64,000 nucleotides of DNA from Actinokineospora xionganensis (GCF_014323725.1 NZ_JABVED010000010.1:1-64000), one strand, 5' to 3'; shown: positions 35,319 through 43,871, counted from the stretch's first letter. Numbers and translations are program-made. Notes: generated by a model from the letters alone, not told the origin.

Positions 35319-35816
35319 ATGACGCAGACTCAGGCGCGTACCCGCACCTTCAGCTGGGACGACCCGCAGATCAACGCCGCCGCGCTCGGGCAGCTCAGCG
35401 GCCTCGAATTGATACGGGCGATGATCTCCGGCGAGTTTCCCCCGCCGCCGGTCATGCGGCTGCTGGACATGGAGCGGATGGAAGCCGAAGAAGGGCGCGT
35501 GGTCGTCGAGATGCGCGCGCAGGAGTTCCACTACAACCCGCTGGGCGGCGTGCACGGCGGCGTCATCGCCACGCTGCTCGACACCGCCGCCGCCTGCGCT
35601 GTGCACACGACGCTGCCAGCGCGGACCGGGTACACCTCGCTGGACCTGACGACGAAGTTCCTGCGCCCCGCCTCCGTGGCGTCGGGCCTGCTGCGCTGCG
35701 AGGGCACCGTGATCTCGCGAGGCCGCCGGACCGCCCTGGCGCAGGCGCAGCTCACCGACGAAGCGGGCAGGCTGCTGGCCCACGCGACGTCCACCTGCCT
35801 TATCTTCGAGGTCTGA
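35319..35816 (+). CDS. PaaI-type hotdog thioesterase
   Basis: The 165-aa protein is a single hotdog fold with the acyl-CoA thioesterase core: NPLGGVHGGVIATLLDTAAACA (residues ~70-91) contains the HGG turn and the aspartate used in PaaI-type catalysis. LDLTTKFLRPA follows. A role in releasing CoA from aromatic or fatty acyl-CoA is likely. An N-terminal extension (1-50) is predicted alpha-helical. It diverges from the HxlR gene and precedes the macrodomain fusion by 14 bp, so the three genes to 37400 may be one transcript. Confidence 0.9.
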   Translation: MTQTQARTRTFSWDDPQINAAALGQLSGLELIRAMISGEFPPPPVMRLLDMERMEAEEGRVVVEMRAQEFHYNPLGGVHGGVIATLLDTAAACAVHTTLPARTGYTSLDLTTKFLRPASVASGLLRCEGTVISRGRRTALAQAQLTDEAGRLLAHATSTCLIFEV

Positions 35817-35830
35817 CAACTGAGGCGGGC

Positions 35831-36766
35831 ATGAAGATCACAGCAGTTCGCGGGGACATCACCGAGCAGCACGTCGACGCCGTGGTCAACGCGGCCAACT
35901 CCTCGCTGCTCGGCGGGGGCGGGGTGGACGGCGCCATCCACCGCCGAGGCGGGAAGGCGATCCTGGACGAGTGTCGCGCGCTGCGGGATTCGCGGTACGG
36001 CCGCGGTCTGCCCATCGGCCAGGCGGTCGCCACGACAGCAGGCGAACTTCCCGCGCGGTGGGTGATCCACACCGTCGGTCCCGGCTACGGCGCCGACGAC
36101 CGAGCCGAGCTGCTCGCGTCGTGCTACCGGGAGTCGCTGCGGGTCGCCGACGAGTTGGGCGCCACGAGCGTGGCGTTTCCCGCGGTGTCGGCCGGGTCGT
36201 TCGGGTGGCCCGCCGGGGAGGCCGCCCGCGTCGCGGTCGAGACGGTCTGGGCCGCGGACACCAAGGTCGCCGAAGCACGGTTCGTGCTGTTCGACGAGAC
36301 CGTCCACCAGGCCTTCCAGGAGGCGGTCCGGAAAGCGGGACCGACCGACGCGGCGATCACCGCGGACCTGGCCGCCCTGCCGGATGCCCACTGGCAGCGG
36401 CTGTTCGCGCGGATGGACGGGCTGACCGACGCCGACCGGGAAGTGAAGTGGGGCGGCGGCAAGGAGGTCAGCCCCGGCGTCACGCAGCTGCCGTACCCGA
36501 TCTACAGCGACGCGATCCAGGACATCAGGCATATGCTCCCGATCGCGGTCTTCGACTGGCCCAAGTGGATGCGGGACAACCCGGTGTTCCCCGAAGGGGC
36601 GGGCCTCGACGAGCGCCCGGTCGCCGACGCGGTGCGGCTCGCCACCGCCTACCTGCGCGGCGAGCGGTTCAGCGACGGCGCGATCGAGCAGGCCATCGAG
36701 AACGGCGCCCTGCGGGCCATCGTGGACCGGCTGCGGAAATGGACCGAACAGGAGAAGCTGGGGTAG
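35831..36766 (+). CDS. Macrodomain-DUF6508 fusion protein
   Basis: The 311-aa protein is two-domain. Residues 1-~165 form a macrodomain of the O-acetyl-ADP-ribose deacetylase type, with VNAANSSLLGGGGVDGAIH (~19-37) that binds ADP-ribose and FPAVSAGSFGWP near 115-126. Residues ~180-308 match DUF6508 (FDWPKWM, AVRLATAYLRGERFSDG, AIENGALRAIVDRL). Fusion of these two is not common in my knowledge. The first domain could remove ADP-ribose from proteins or nucleic acid or hydrolyse its acetyl ester; the DUF6508 part is of unknown function and may choose the target. Confidence 0.85.
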   Translation: MKITAVRGDITEQHVDAVVNAANSSLLGGGGVDGAIHRRGGKAILDECRALRDSRYGRGLPIGQAVATTAGELPARWVIHTVGPGYGADDRAELLASCYRESLRVADELGATSVAFPAVSAGSFGWPAGEAARVAVETVWAADTKVAEARFVLFDETVHQAFQEAVRKAGPTDAAITADLAALPDAHWQRLFARMDGLTDADREVKWGGGKEVSPGVTQLPYPIYSDAIQDIRHMLPIAVFDWPKWMRDNPVFPEGAGLDERPVADAVRLATAYLRGERFSDGAIEQAIENGALRAIVDRLRKWTEQEKLG

Positions 36767-36812
36767 ACCGCGGCCAGAGCCGACCGTGGCGGACTCTCCC
36801 GGGGGGACCGAC

Positions 36813-37400
36813 ATGCGCAAGCCCGAAGTCTTCGTCCAGGCCGACCGGGCGCTCGCTGCCGTCGTCGCCCGGGTCCAGGACGACCAGTGGGACCGCGAAC
36901 TGCCGGACACGATGCGCTGGGCGTCGCACCTGGTCACTCTCAAAGACCTGGTCAATCACCACGCCCGCGACGACGCGTGGGTGCCCGACGTGCTGGCGGG
37001 CCAGACGATCGAAGAGGTGGGCGACCAGTACGAGGGCGACCTGCTGGGCGCCGATCCGCGGGCCGGGTTCGCCCGGTGGGTGGAGATCGCGGTCGACGCG
37101 GTCGAGCGGTTCCACGACTTCGACCGGACTGTGCACCTGAGCTACGGCGACTTCCCCGCGAGCGAGTACCTGCTGCACGTGACGGTGTTCCGCGGGATGG
37201 GTCTCTACGACATCGCCGAGTTCGTCGGCATCGAGCCGGAGGTGCCGGAGGAGACCGTCACGGCTCTTTACGAGGTGATCGCCCCGCGGGCGCAGGATCT
37301 GCGGGAGATCGGGGTGTTCGGCCCGGTGGTGGAGGTGGAGCTCGACGCCCCGCTGGAGGATCGGCTGCTCGGACTCACCGGCCGATCGCCGCTGCGGTGA
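36813..37400 (+). CDS. DinB/MDMPI-like four-helix protein
   Basis: The 195-aa protein follows the TIGR03086-type (mycothiol-dependent maleylpyruvate isomerase-like) layout: an early FVQADRALAAVVARVQDDQW, LVTLKDLVNHHARDDAWVPDVL with the conserved NHH metal-binding histidines at residues ~48-50, and a helix near HVTVFRGMGLYDIAEF with one more His. Its C-terminal part continues to ~195 residues. It probably binds a divalent metal and may act on mycothiol adducts. The start at ATG 36813 is preferred because GGGGGGAC lies upstream. It is likely co-transcribed with the macrodomain gene. Confidence 0.8.
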   Translation: MRKPEVFVQADRALAAVVARVQDDQWDRELPDTMRWASHLVTLKDLVNHHARDDAWVPDVLAGQTIEEVGDQYEGDLLGADPRAGFARWVEIAVDAVERFHDFDRTVHLSYGDFPASEYLLHVTVFRGMGLYDIAEFVGIEPEVPEETVTALYEVIAPRAQDLREIGVFGPVVEVELDAPLEDRLLGLTGRSPLR

Positions 37401-37568
37401 GTGGCCACTAGTCCGCCTCCCCGGAATTCAAAGTTTGGGTCACCCGCGCTGTGACGGTGCGGATTGGTGGTAACCGCGGTCGATTAGCGTCACGGTCCCC
37501 TTAGGTGACGGTCGTATAGCGGGCCCCGGTCCGCAACATGCCCACACTGCGCCGGCACCACTGCGCCT

Positions 37569-38090
37569 CTAATTCACCCGGCTGCGGATCTCGTCGTACA
37601 TCGCGGGCAGGCCGAACTCGCGGACGGTGGTGAGGACCTCGCGGGACAGCGAACCGAAGGGCTTGCCCACGTCCACCTGCCACCACAGGTCGCCGATGGG
37701 GACACCGGCGCCGACGAGGATCAGGTTGCCGATGCGCTCCTGCCAGCCGGTGCCCGCGTGGCCCGCGCCGCGCAGGTATGGGCGGATGCGGAGCTGGCTG
37801 GTCCACTCGTCGGTGGCGGAGACACTCAGGGCGAGGGTGAACCGGGTGGCGCGTGGGCCGAGGTTGGACTGCAAGATCGACACCTGGCCGACGTGGGAGT
37901 CGCGGACCATCCGGTAGCGGCGGCCCTTGCCCGCCAGCCCCAACGCCCGGAGACCAGGCGCGAGCCCGGTTTCGACCATGAGCCGGAACCACTCGTCCGC
38001 GTTGCGCACCGCGCCTGGTTCCACCGCCGCCCCCTTAGCCCCTGGGTTGGAATCACGCACCGCGTCCGACCGATTACTGATCTGACCCAT
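37569..38090 (-). CDS. DUF4304 domain protein
   Basis: The 173-aa protein has the DUF4304 core. APGLRALGLAGKGRRYRMVRDSHVGQVSILQ is the recognisable N-terminal part, here at residues ~45-75, with RFTLALSVSA next; the C-terminal part is variable. DUF4304 has unknown function and appears in bacterial cytosolic proteins. The start at ATG 38090 is preferred over the arginine-rich longer version to 38138. It diverges from the LuxR-type gene with a Crp-like palindrome and other repeats between the two. Confidence 0.78.
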   Translation of the reverse strand: MGQISNRSDAVRDSNPGAKGAAVEPGAVRNADEWFRLMVETGLAPGLRALGLAGKGRRYRMVRDSHVGQVSILQSNLGPRATRFTLALSVSATDEWTSQLRIRPYLRGAGHAGTGWQERIGNLILVGAGVPIGDLWWQVDVGKPFGSLSREVLTTVREFGLPAMYDEIRSRVN

Positions 38091-38196
38091 GGTGACCTTA
38101 TCCCGGACCCCCGACCGATCCCTAAACATTCCTTGCACTACTGACGGGTAAGGGAGTTTGTCTCACTCAGCGGTCGACGCGAGTACCGTACTGGAG

Positions 38197-38212
38197 TGTA
38201 ATCTAGATCACA
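38197..38212. promoter_or_regulatory. Crp/GlxR-type site
   Basis: TGTAATCTAGATCACA matches TGTGA-N6-TCACA at nine of ten positions and has the central TA of actinobacterial Crp/GlxR sites. It is 119 bp before the LuxR-type gene start, on the divergent side facing the DUF4304 gene. Confidence 0.55.
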
Positions 38213-38218
38213 GAGTTA

Positions 38219-38234
38219 TCACCCTGACGGGTGA
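38219..38234. promoter_or_regulatory. TCACCC-N4-GGGTGA palindrome
   Basis: Perfect 6-bp arms around TGAC, six bases from the Crp-like site. Possibly a binding site for the LuxR-type regulator itself or for another factor. Confidence 0.35.
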
Positions 38235-38331
38235 CTTTGTCAACGGCCATAGAAACGAACATCGAGCAGCACGTCACGACGTACGCACCCGCGCGTCCAG
38301 TCCCGGACGGGGAAAGTCTGGAGGACGTCGA

Positions 38332-39078
38332 ATGCCACGCAGTTTCACCCAGCCGGGAATGGCCAGGGTCGCCAGGCCGCCGGAGGGCGGCTTAGGGGTC
38401 GCGCTTGTCGACGGCGTGCCACTGTTCCGCGAGGGCCTATCCGCGCTGATCATGCGCACAGCGGGCTTCACCTGGCTCGGCGCCACGGACACACCGCAGG
38501 GAGCCGTCCAGTTCGCCGAGCGGTACCACCCGAATGTCGTGCTTATCGACTCCGGACTCGATCCCCGCAGCCACCTGAGCAACATGCTCGCGGCGGCAAA
38601 CCCGAGCCTGACCACGCTGGTCATGATCCGCGAGGCGCACCGGACCACCCAGTACGTGGCGACCGCGATCGCCTCGGGGGTGCACGGTGTGATCTTGCGC
38701 TCCGCGGAGCCGCCACAGATCATCGACGCGATCCGGGCCGTCCGCGCGGACCGACGCTACGTGGATCCCGCGCTCGCCCAGACGGTCGCGGCTCCGAGGG
38801 GGCGACTGACCAGGGTGCCGGACGCGACGCTGCCGCTGTCCCGGCGCGAGTTCCAGGTGCTGCAGCTCATCGCCGACGGGCTGGAGAACCAGGCGATCGC
38901 GAAGATCCTCTATGTCTCCGTGGAAACCGTTCGGACCCACGTGAAGAGCATTCTTCGAAAACTCGGCGCCCGTGACCGCACACACGCGGTCGCCGTGGGC
39001 TTCCGGTCCGGTGTACTACTCACTCAGGAACCACCACGTCAGCCCGCACCGAACACCCCTTCACGAACGGGCACGTGA
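38332..39078 (+). CDS. LuxR-family response regulator with eroded receiver
   Basis: The 248-aa protein has a receiver-like domain (residues ~20-145) and a GerE/LuxR HTH (SRREFQVLQLIADGLENQAIAKILYVSVETVRTHVKSILRKL, ~170-212). In the receiver the first acidic pair reads VDG where active ones have DD, the likely phospho-Asp (VVLIDSG) remains, and the conserved lysine is an arginine (VILRSA). Signalling by ordinary phosphorylation is therefore doubtful. No kinase gene is adjacent. ATG 38332 has GGAGG seven bases before it. It precedes the FadE5-like gene by 122 bp. Confidence 0.88.
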   Translation: MPRSFTQPGMARVARPPEGGLGVALVDGVPLFREGLSALIMRTAGFTWLGATDTPQGAVQFAERYHPNVVLIDSGLDPRSHLSNMLAAANPSLTTLVMIREAHRTTQYVATAIASGVHGVILRSAEPPQIIDAIRAVRADRRYVDPALAQTVAAPRGRLTRVPDATLPLSRREFQVLQLIADGLENQAIAKILYVSVETVRTHVKSILRKLGARDRTHAVAVGFRSGVLLTQEPPRQPAPNTPSRTGT

Positions 39079-39130
39079 CCGGAACCACCGGCTCACCACC
39101 CGTCCGCGTTCGCGAATTCACTTGCCGAGG

Positions 39131-39168
39131 TTACTGACAAGTAATATCCTGTTGTTACCGGTGAGTAG
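39131..39168. promoter_or_regulatory. Tandem TTACY-N4-AGTAR operators (FadE5-like gene)
   Basis: TTACTGACAAGTAA (39131-39144) and TTACCGGTGAGTAG (39155-39168) lie on the same side of the helix (24 bp apart), 33-70 bp upstream of the FadE5-like start. The two copies support cooperative binding by a dimeric regulator. Confidence 0.7.
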
Positions 39169-39200
39169 CACTCTCTCGCGTGAAGACACGGAGCATCCAG

Positions 39201-41033
39201 ATGGGTCACTACAAGAGCAACGTCCGAGACCTCGAGTTCAACCTCTTCGAGGTGTTCAACGTCCAGGACCGACTGGGCAAGGGCGTTCTGGCCGAATCCG
39301 ACGAGGACACCGCCCGCGGTGTGCTGGCCGAGCTGAACAAGCTGGCCGTCGGCCCGCTGGCGGACTCCTTCGCCGAGGCCGACCGCAACCCGCCGGTCTA
39401 CGACCCCAAGACTTTCAGCGCGACGCTGCCCGAGGCCTTCAAGAAGTCGTACAAGGCGCTCTGGGACGGCGAGTGGTGGCGGCTGGGCCTGACCAACGAG
39501 CTGGGCGGCTTCGGCCTGCCCCCGTCAGTGTCGTGGGCCGCCGCCGAACTCATCCTCGGCTCGAACCCCGCCCTGTTCATGTACATGGCGGGCCCCGGCT
39601 TCGCCGCCGTCGTGCACAACAACGGCACCGAAGAGCAGAAGCACTGGGCCAAGATCATGATCGAGCGTGCCTGGGGTGCGACGATGGTGCTCACCGAGCC
39701 GGACGCCGGTTCGGACGTCGGCGCGGGCCGCACCAAGGCGATCAAGCAGGACGACGGCACGTGGCACATCGACGGCGTCAAGCGCTTCATCACCTCCGGT
39801 GACCAGGACATCACCGAGAACATCATGCACCTGGTGCTGGCCCGTCCCGAGGGACACGGCCCGGGCACCAAGGGCCTGAGCCTGTTCCTGGTGCCGAAGT
39901 TCCACTTCGACTCCAAGACCGGCGAGCTGGGTGAGCGCAACGGCGCCTACGTCACCAACGTCGAGCACAAGATGGGCCTGAAGGTCTCCACCACGTGTGA
40001 GGTCACCTTCGGCCAGCACGACAAGCCCGCCGTGGGCTGGCTGCTCGGCGAGGTGCACGACGGCATCGCGCAGATGTTCCAGGTCATCGAGTACGCCCGG
40101 ATGATGGTCGGCACCAAGGCGATCGCCACCCTGTCCACCGGCTACCTGAACGCGCTGGAGTACGCCAAGGAGCGCGTGCAGGGCGCCGACCTGCCGAACA
40201 TGGTCGACAAGACCGCCCCGCGCGTCACCATCACCCACCACCCCGACGTGCGCCGCAGCCTGATGCTGCAGAAGGCCTACGCCGAGGGCCTGCGCGCGGT
40301 GTACCTGTACAACGCCACCTTCCAGGACCAGGTCTGGACCCAGGAGGGCGACGAGGCCTCGATCAAGCTGGCCGAGCGGGTCAACGACCTGCTGCTGCCG
40401 ATCGTCAAGGGCGTCGGCTCCGAGCGGGCCACCGAGCAGCTCGTGCAGTCGCTGCAGACCCTGGGCGGATCGGGCTTCCTGCAGGACTACCCGATCGAGC
40501 AGTACATCCGCGACTCGAAGATCGACTCGCTGTACGAGGGCACCACCGCGATCCAGTCGCTGGACTTCTTCTTCCGCAAGATCGTCCGCGACAAGGGCCA
40601 GGGCCTCGCGTTCGTCGCCGGTGAGATCACCAAGTTCATCGAGAGCGAGAGCGGGAACGGCCGCCTGAAGCAGGAGCGTGAGCTCCTCAAGCAGGCGCTG
40701 GAGGACGTGCAGGGCATGCTCGGCGCCCTCATCCAATACCTGACCGCCTCGCAGGAGGACTCCCGCAACATCTACAAGGTCGGCCAGCACAGCGTCCGAC
40801 TGCTGATGGCGACCGGCGACCTGGTCGTCGGCTGGCTGCTGCAGCGGCAGGCCGAGATCGCGCTGGCCAAGCTGGACGCGGGCGCCTCGGAGAAGGACAA
40901 GCCGTTCTACGAGGGCAAGGTCGCCGTGGCGTCCTTCTTCGCGAAGAACGTCCTGCCCGAGCTCACCGCCGGCCGCAAGATCGTCGAGTCGGCCGACAAC
41001 GACCTGATGGACATCGACGAGTCCGCTTTCTGA
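39201..41033 (+). CDS. Acyl-CoA dehydrogenase, FadE5-like
   Basis: The 610-aa flavoenzyme is of the large actinobacterial type that carries a C-terminal AcylCoA_DH_C extension (residues ~470-610). Motifs: [19 protein letters not shown] (FAD-binding, ~155-175), [22 protein letters not shown] (~440-460, C-terminal FAD/catalytic region). Such FadE5 homologues perform the first step of fatty-acid beta-oxidation. Two TTACY operators lie upstream, and the EtfD-like gene that could take its electrons has the same site at 27563. ATG 39201 follows GGAG at 39188-39191. Confidence 0.93.
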   Translation: MGHYKSNVRDLEFNLFEVFNVQDRLGKGVLAESDEDTARGVLAELNKLAVGPLADSFAEADRNPPVYDPKTFSATLPEAFKKSYKALWDGEWWRLGLTNELGGFGLPPSVSWAAAELILGSNPALFMYMAGPGFAAVVHNNGTEEQKHWAKIMIERAWGATMVLTEPDAGSDVGAGRTKAIKQDDGTWHIDGVKRFITSGDQDITENIMHLVLARPEGHGPGTKGLSLFLVPKFHFDSKTGELGERNGAYVTNVEHKMGLKVSTTCEVTFGQHDKPAVGWLLGEVHDGIAQMFQVIEYARMMVGTKAIATLSTGYLNALEYAKERVQGADLPNMVDKTAPRVTITHHPDVRRSLMLQKAYAEGLRAVYLYNATFQDQVWTQEGDEASIKLAERVNDLLLPIVKGVGSERATEQLVQSLQTLGGSGFLQDYPIEQYIRDSKIDSLYEGTTAIQSLDFFFRKIVRDKGQGLAFVAGEITKFIESESGNGRLKQERELLKQALEDVQGMLGALIQYLTASQEDSRNIYKVGQHSVRLLMATGDLVVGWLLQRQAEIALAKLDAGASEKDKPFYEGKVAVASFFAKNVLPELTAGRKIVESADNDLMDIDESAF

Positions 41034-41056
41034 TTCGAGCGCTTCCCGCGGCGCGG

Positions 41057-41094
41057 ACGGCGGCGGTCACCTCCGGGTGGCCGCCGCCGTTTTT
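41057..41094 (+). terminator. Intrinsic terminator after fadE5-like gene
   Basis: A 15-bp stem (41057-41071 with 41076-41090, TCCG loop, one G-T pair) is followed by TTTTT. It lies 24 bp after the acyl-CoA dehydrogenase stop, and is the only terminator here with a canonical T-run. Confidence 0.9.
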
Positions 41095-41260
41095 CGTCCG
41101 GCACAACACGGGTGTCCGTCAAACGGGTTACAGCCGAAAGAACTTCACCCACTTGAGTGATATTTCGTCGGCGATCACTGTGCCACGACAGGCGAGGTCA
41201 ACTAGTCGGTGCCAGGCTTTTCGTGAAGCGTTCGATCACGCCTCGAAGCGAGGAGCTGAC

Positions 41261-41548
41261 ATGGGTGTAGGCGGCATTATCAGCGCGATCATCGTCGGGG
41301 CCATTCTCGGCGTCGTGGGCCGGGCGATCGCGCCCGGCGAGCAGAAGATCCCGTGGTGGCTGACCATTCTGACCGGTATCGCGGCCGCGTTCATCGGCAC
41401 GCTGCTGGCCAAGCCGTTCGGCTGGGACAAGACGGACGGGATCGACTTCCTGGAGATCATCCTCCAGGTGATCGTCGCGGTCATCGCGGTCACACTGGTG
41501 GCAGGCATCTGGGCGAAGATGCGCGGCGGCACAACCGCACGGCATTGA
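41261..41548 (+). CDS. GlsB/YeaQ/YmgE family stress membrane protein
   Basis: The 95-aa protein has three transmembrane helices (residues ~3-20, 30-50, 65-85) with the family pattern GGIISAIIVGAILGVVGRAIAPGEQK and a glycine-rich first helix. These small transglycosylase-associated proteins are induced by general stress; the biochemical role is unknown. GAGGAG lies just before ATG 41261. It ends 16 bp before the second conserved hairpin. Confidence 0.9.
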   Translation: MGVGGIISAIIVGAILGVVGRAIAPGEQKIPWWLTILTGIAAAFIGTLLAKPFGWDKTDGIDFLEIILQVIVAVIAVTLVAGIWAKMRGGTTARH

Positions 41549-41564
41549 CCCACTGAGAACAGCG

Positions 41565-41657
41565 AAGGGGCCCGGTGATTGAACCGCTCCCCGGAAGTTG
41601 GACTGGTAATCCAGTTCCGACTTGCGGGGAGCGGTTCATTCAATCACCGGGCCCCTT
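41565..41657 (+). repeat. Conserved hairpin element, copy 2 (terminator-like)
   Basis: Outer arms 41565-41582 and 41640-41657 are perfect over 18 bp. The head (from GAACCG to CGGTTC, with a TAAT apical loop) matches copy 1 at about 58 of 62 positions. Both copies have a 4-nt bulge on the 3' arm, a G opposite G, and one bulged base near ACTGG. It lies between convergent GlsB-like and vanW genes and ends CCCCTTT. Confidence 0.8.
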
Positions 41658-41669
41658 TCGTCGCGCTGA

Positions 41670-43520
41670 TCAGCCCGCGGGTTGCGGCGGCGGGCAGATG
41701 ATCTTCGGCTGCGGGTTGTACTTCACCGTCCGGGTGTTGCGCCGGACCTCCGCGCCGTTGGCCGCGTCGCGGATGATCCGGGTGTCGGAGGTGGTGAAGC
41801 CCGGGGCGCCGTTGCTGGGCTTGCAGTTGGTGGCCGGGCCCTGCTTCTCGAACGGCGGGGTCTCGGCCGTGCGGCCGCCGGGCACCGATTCGACCGTGTA
41901 CTTCTTGGTGCCCCAGATCTTCACCGTGATCGACGACGGCGTCCAGATCGTCTGGATGGCGATGCCGGTGGCCGAGTCGTTGGTGAACTTCAGGTCGATC
42001 ACGCTGTTGCCCGCGTGATCCTGGAACACCGTCGCCTCACGGGCGGCCGGGTATCGGCTGATGTAGTAGCTGTGCTCCTTGTGCCCGGCGTCCTTGAGCG
42101 CGGCGAAGTAGCTCGCGTTGTAGAGGGTCGTGGCGAACTGGGAGATGCCACCGCCGACCTCGCGCCCCGGGGCGCCGTCCTTGATCACGCCCGCCTCGAC
42201 GTAGCCCTGGGCCGCGGTGCGCGGGCCGGTGTGGCCGTTGAGGCTGAAGGTCTCGCCGGGCTTGACGATCGCGCCGTTGACCTTCTGCGCGGTGACCCGG
42301 ATGTTGACGCCGGAGTCCGCCGCGAAGCCCTGGGTGGTGAACTCGCCGATGACCTCCTTGATGCCGAGCCCGTTCGCCTGCTCGGTGGTCACCTTGGCGG
42401 GGGTCTTGGCGTACTCGACCTTGATCTCGCGGGGGTCCGGCTTCTTGAGCACGTCGAGCAGGTTTGCGAACGCGGTGTCGTACTTGATGCCCATGCCGTC
42501 GACCGACGGCGTCACCGACGGGGCGCCGCCTTCGAACACGACCTGCGCGTCCTTGCCTTCCTTCTCGGTGGACGCGAGCTGGGGCTTGACCGCCTCGGTG
42601 ATCTTCGCGGTGTCCAGCTTGGGCGTCAGACCGCCGCCCTCGGCGACCTCGAAGGTCAGCGCGGAAGCGATGACAGCGGGCTCTATCTTGGCGTCCTTGC
42701 CGTCGCCCTTCACCACGACCGGCGCGGCGACAGCGGGCTTGGCGACCTCCTCGAAGGCGGCCTTCACACCCTCGGCGGTGGTTTTGACCGGCGTCTCCGT
42801 GACCGGGAGCGCGACCGCCTTGCCCCCCGCCCAGTCGGCGATGAGCGCCGCCCGGGCCTTGTCCGCGTCGAGTTCCTGGCCGGGCACCGGGTCGACCATG
42901 GCCGGGGTCGCGCCGTCGAACTTGATGCCGCCCTCGACCGGCGCGCGGGTGACCTTGGCCTTGAGCTGCTCGACGGCCGCGTCCAGGGCGGTGTCGTTCG
43001 TGCCGGTGACGACGCCGACCTCACGGGTGCTGAACAGCGAGGTGAGGCGGACGATCGGGTTGAGCGGCTGGTCGCCCGCCTGGTGGAGGGTGGCCGGCCA
43101 GTCCAGGGTGAGCCCGGACTTGGCCGGGTCGAGCTGGTCCTCGACGCTGCCCGCGCGGACCTGGACCGGCTTCGACAGGCGCGGCTCGATCTGCTCGCGC
43201 AGGGTGCGCTCGGCCTCGGACTGCGACATCCCGCCGACCTCGACGCCCGCGACCGTGACCCCGCGCGGGACTTCGCCGCTGCTCATCAGCAGGTCGACGC
43301 CGTAGAGCAGGCCGAGCGCGCCGAAGACCGCGCCCGCGATGATCGCGGGCTTGCGCCAGGAGCGGCCCCCGGGCGCCTCAGGCTCCTCGGGGTCGGCGGG
43401 CCGGAACTGATCGGTCCCCGCGTCCCATTGGCCGCCCGGGACCCTGGGGATGAACTCGGTGAGCTCCCCCTTCGATTCCGGCCAGCTGTGCTCCTGCGGC
43501 CACTTGTGGTCGTCCGGCAC
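41670..43520 (-). CDS. VanW family protein with peptidoglycan-binding domains
   Basis: The 616-aa protein has an N-terminal cytoplasmic segment, one transmembrane helix (residues ~58-80), tandem PG_binding_4-like domains (~85-330) and a C-terminal VanW domain (~390-560, with SLNGHTGPRTAAQGYVEAGVIKDG and GREVGGGISQFATTLYNA). It is a cell-envelope protein; VanW proteins are named from vancomycin clusters but have no known enzyme activity. It ends with a proline-rich tail. The neighbour upstream on the same strand is the GroES-like gene, 31 bp away. Confidence 0.9.
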   Translation of the reverse strand: MPDDHKWPQEHSWPESKGELTEFIPRVPGGQWDAGTDQFRPADPEEPEAPGGRSWRKPAIIAGAVFGALGLLYGVDLLMSSGEVPRGVTVAGVEVGGMSQSEAERTLREQIEPRLSKPVQVRAGSVEDQLDPAKSGLTLDWPATLHQAGDQPLNPIVRLTSLFSTREVGVVTGTNDTALDAAVEQLKAKVTRAPVEGGIKFDGATPAMVDPVPGQELDADKARAALIADWAGGKAVALPVTETPVKTTAEGVKAAFEEVAKPAVAAPVVVKGDGKDAKIEPAVIASALTFEVAEGGGLTPKLDTAKITEAVKPQLASTEKEGKDAQVVFEGGAPSVTPSVDGMGIKYDTAFANLLDVLKKPDPREIKVEYAKTPAKVTTEQANGLGIKEVIGEFTTQGFAADSGVNIRVTAQKVNGAIVKPGETFSLNGHTGPRTAAQGYVEAGVIKDGAPGREVGGGISQFATTLYNASYFAALKDAGHKEHSYYISRYPAAREATVFQDHAGNSVIDLKFTNDSATGIAIQTIWTPSSITVKIWGTKKYTVESVPGGRTAETPPFEKQGPATNCKPSNGAPGFTTSDTRIIRDAANGAEVRRNTRTVKYNPQPKIICPPPQPAG

Positions 43521-43550
43521 GCCTACACCTTCCCCTTGACGATCCCCGCC

Positions 43551-43871
43551 CTACAGATACAAACCGGTTCCGTGCTCAATGCGCTCACTCGCGATGGCGT
43601 GCACGTCCCGTTCGCGCATCACCAGTCGCCCCCGACCGTGGATCTCTACTTCCAGCTGGTCGTCGGGGTTGAACAGCACCCGGTCGCCGACCTTGATGTT
43701 CCGCACGTTGGTGCCGATCCCGAGAACGTCTCCCCACGCGAGCCGCTTGGCCACCTGCGCGGTCGCGGGGATGACGATGCCTCCGGAGCTGCGCCGCTCA
43801 CCCTCCTCCGGGGTGAGCTCGACCAGCAGCCGGTCGTGCAGCATCTGGATCTCGAGTTTCTGTTCCGGCAC
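43551..43871 (-). CDS. GroES-like co-chaperonin family protein
   Basis: The 106-aa protein has the Cpn10 fold: MLHDRLLVELTPEEGERRSSGGIVIPATAQ (residues ~10-40), then GDVLGIGTNVRNIKVGDRVLFNPDDQLEV and a final VHAIASERIE. There is no groEL beside it. A mobile-loop-like stretch (GERRSSGGIVIP) is present, so chaperonin interaction is possible. The start is GTG 43871 with no clear ribosome site, which suggests leaderless or coupled translation. It could be a second, specialised GroES. Confidence 0.85.
   Translation of the reverse strand: MPEQKLEIQMLHDRLLVELTPEEGERRSSGGIVIPATAQVAKRLAWGDVLGIGTNVRNIKVGDRVLFNPDDQLEVEIHGRGRLVMRERDVHAIASERIEHGTGLYL

Noticed and set aside
37488-37510. CGTCAC...GTGACG hairpin downstream of the MDMPI-like gene
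   Set aside because: Only 6-bp arms with an 11-nt loop and no T-run; too weak to call.
38138-38151. CTACTGACGGGTAA as another TTACY-type operator
   Set aside because: It deviates at both ends from the consensus; kept only as a weak candidate in the regulon finding.
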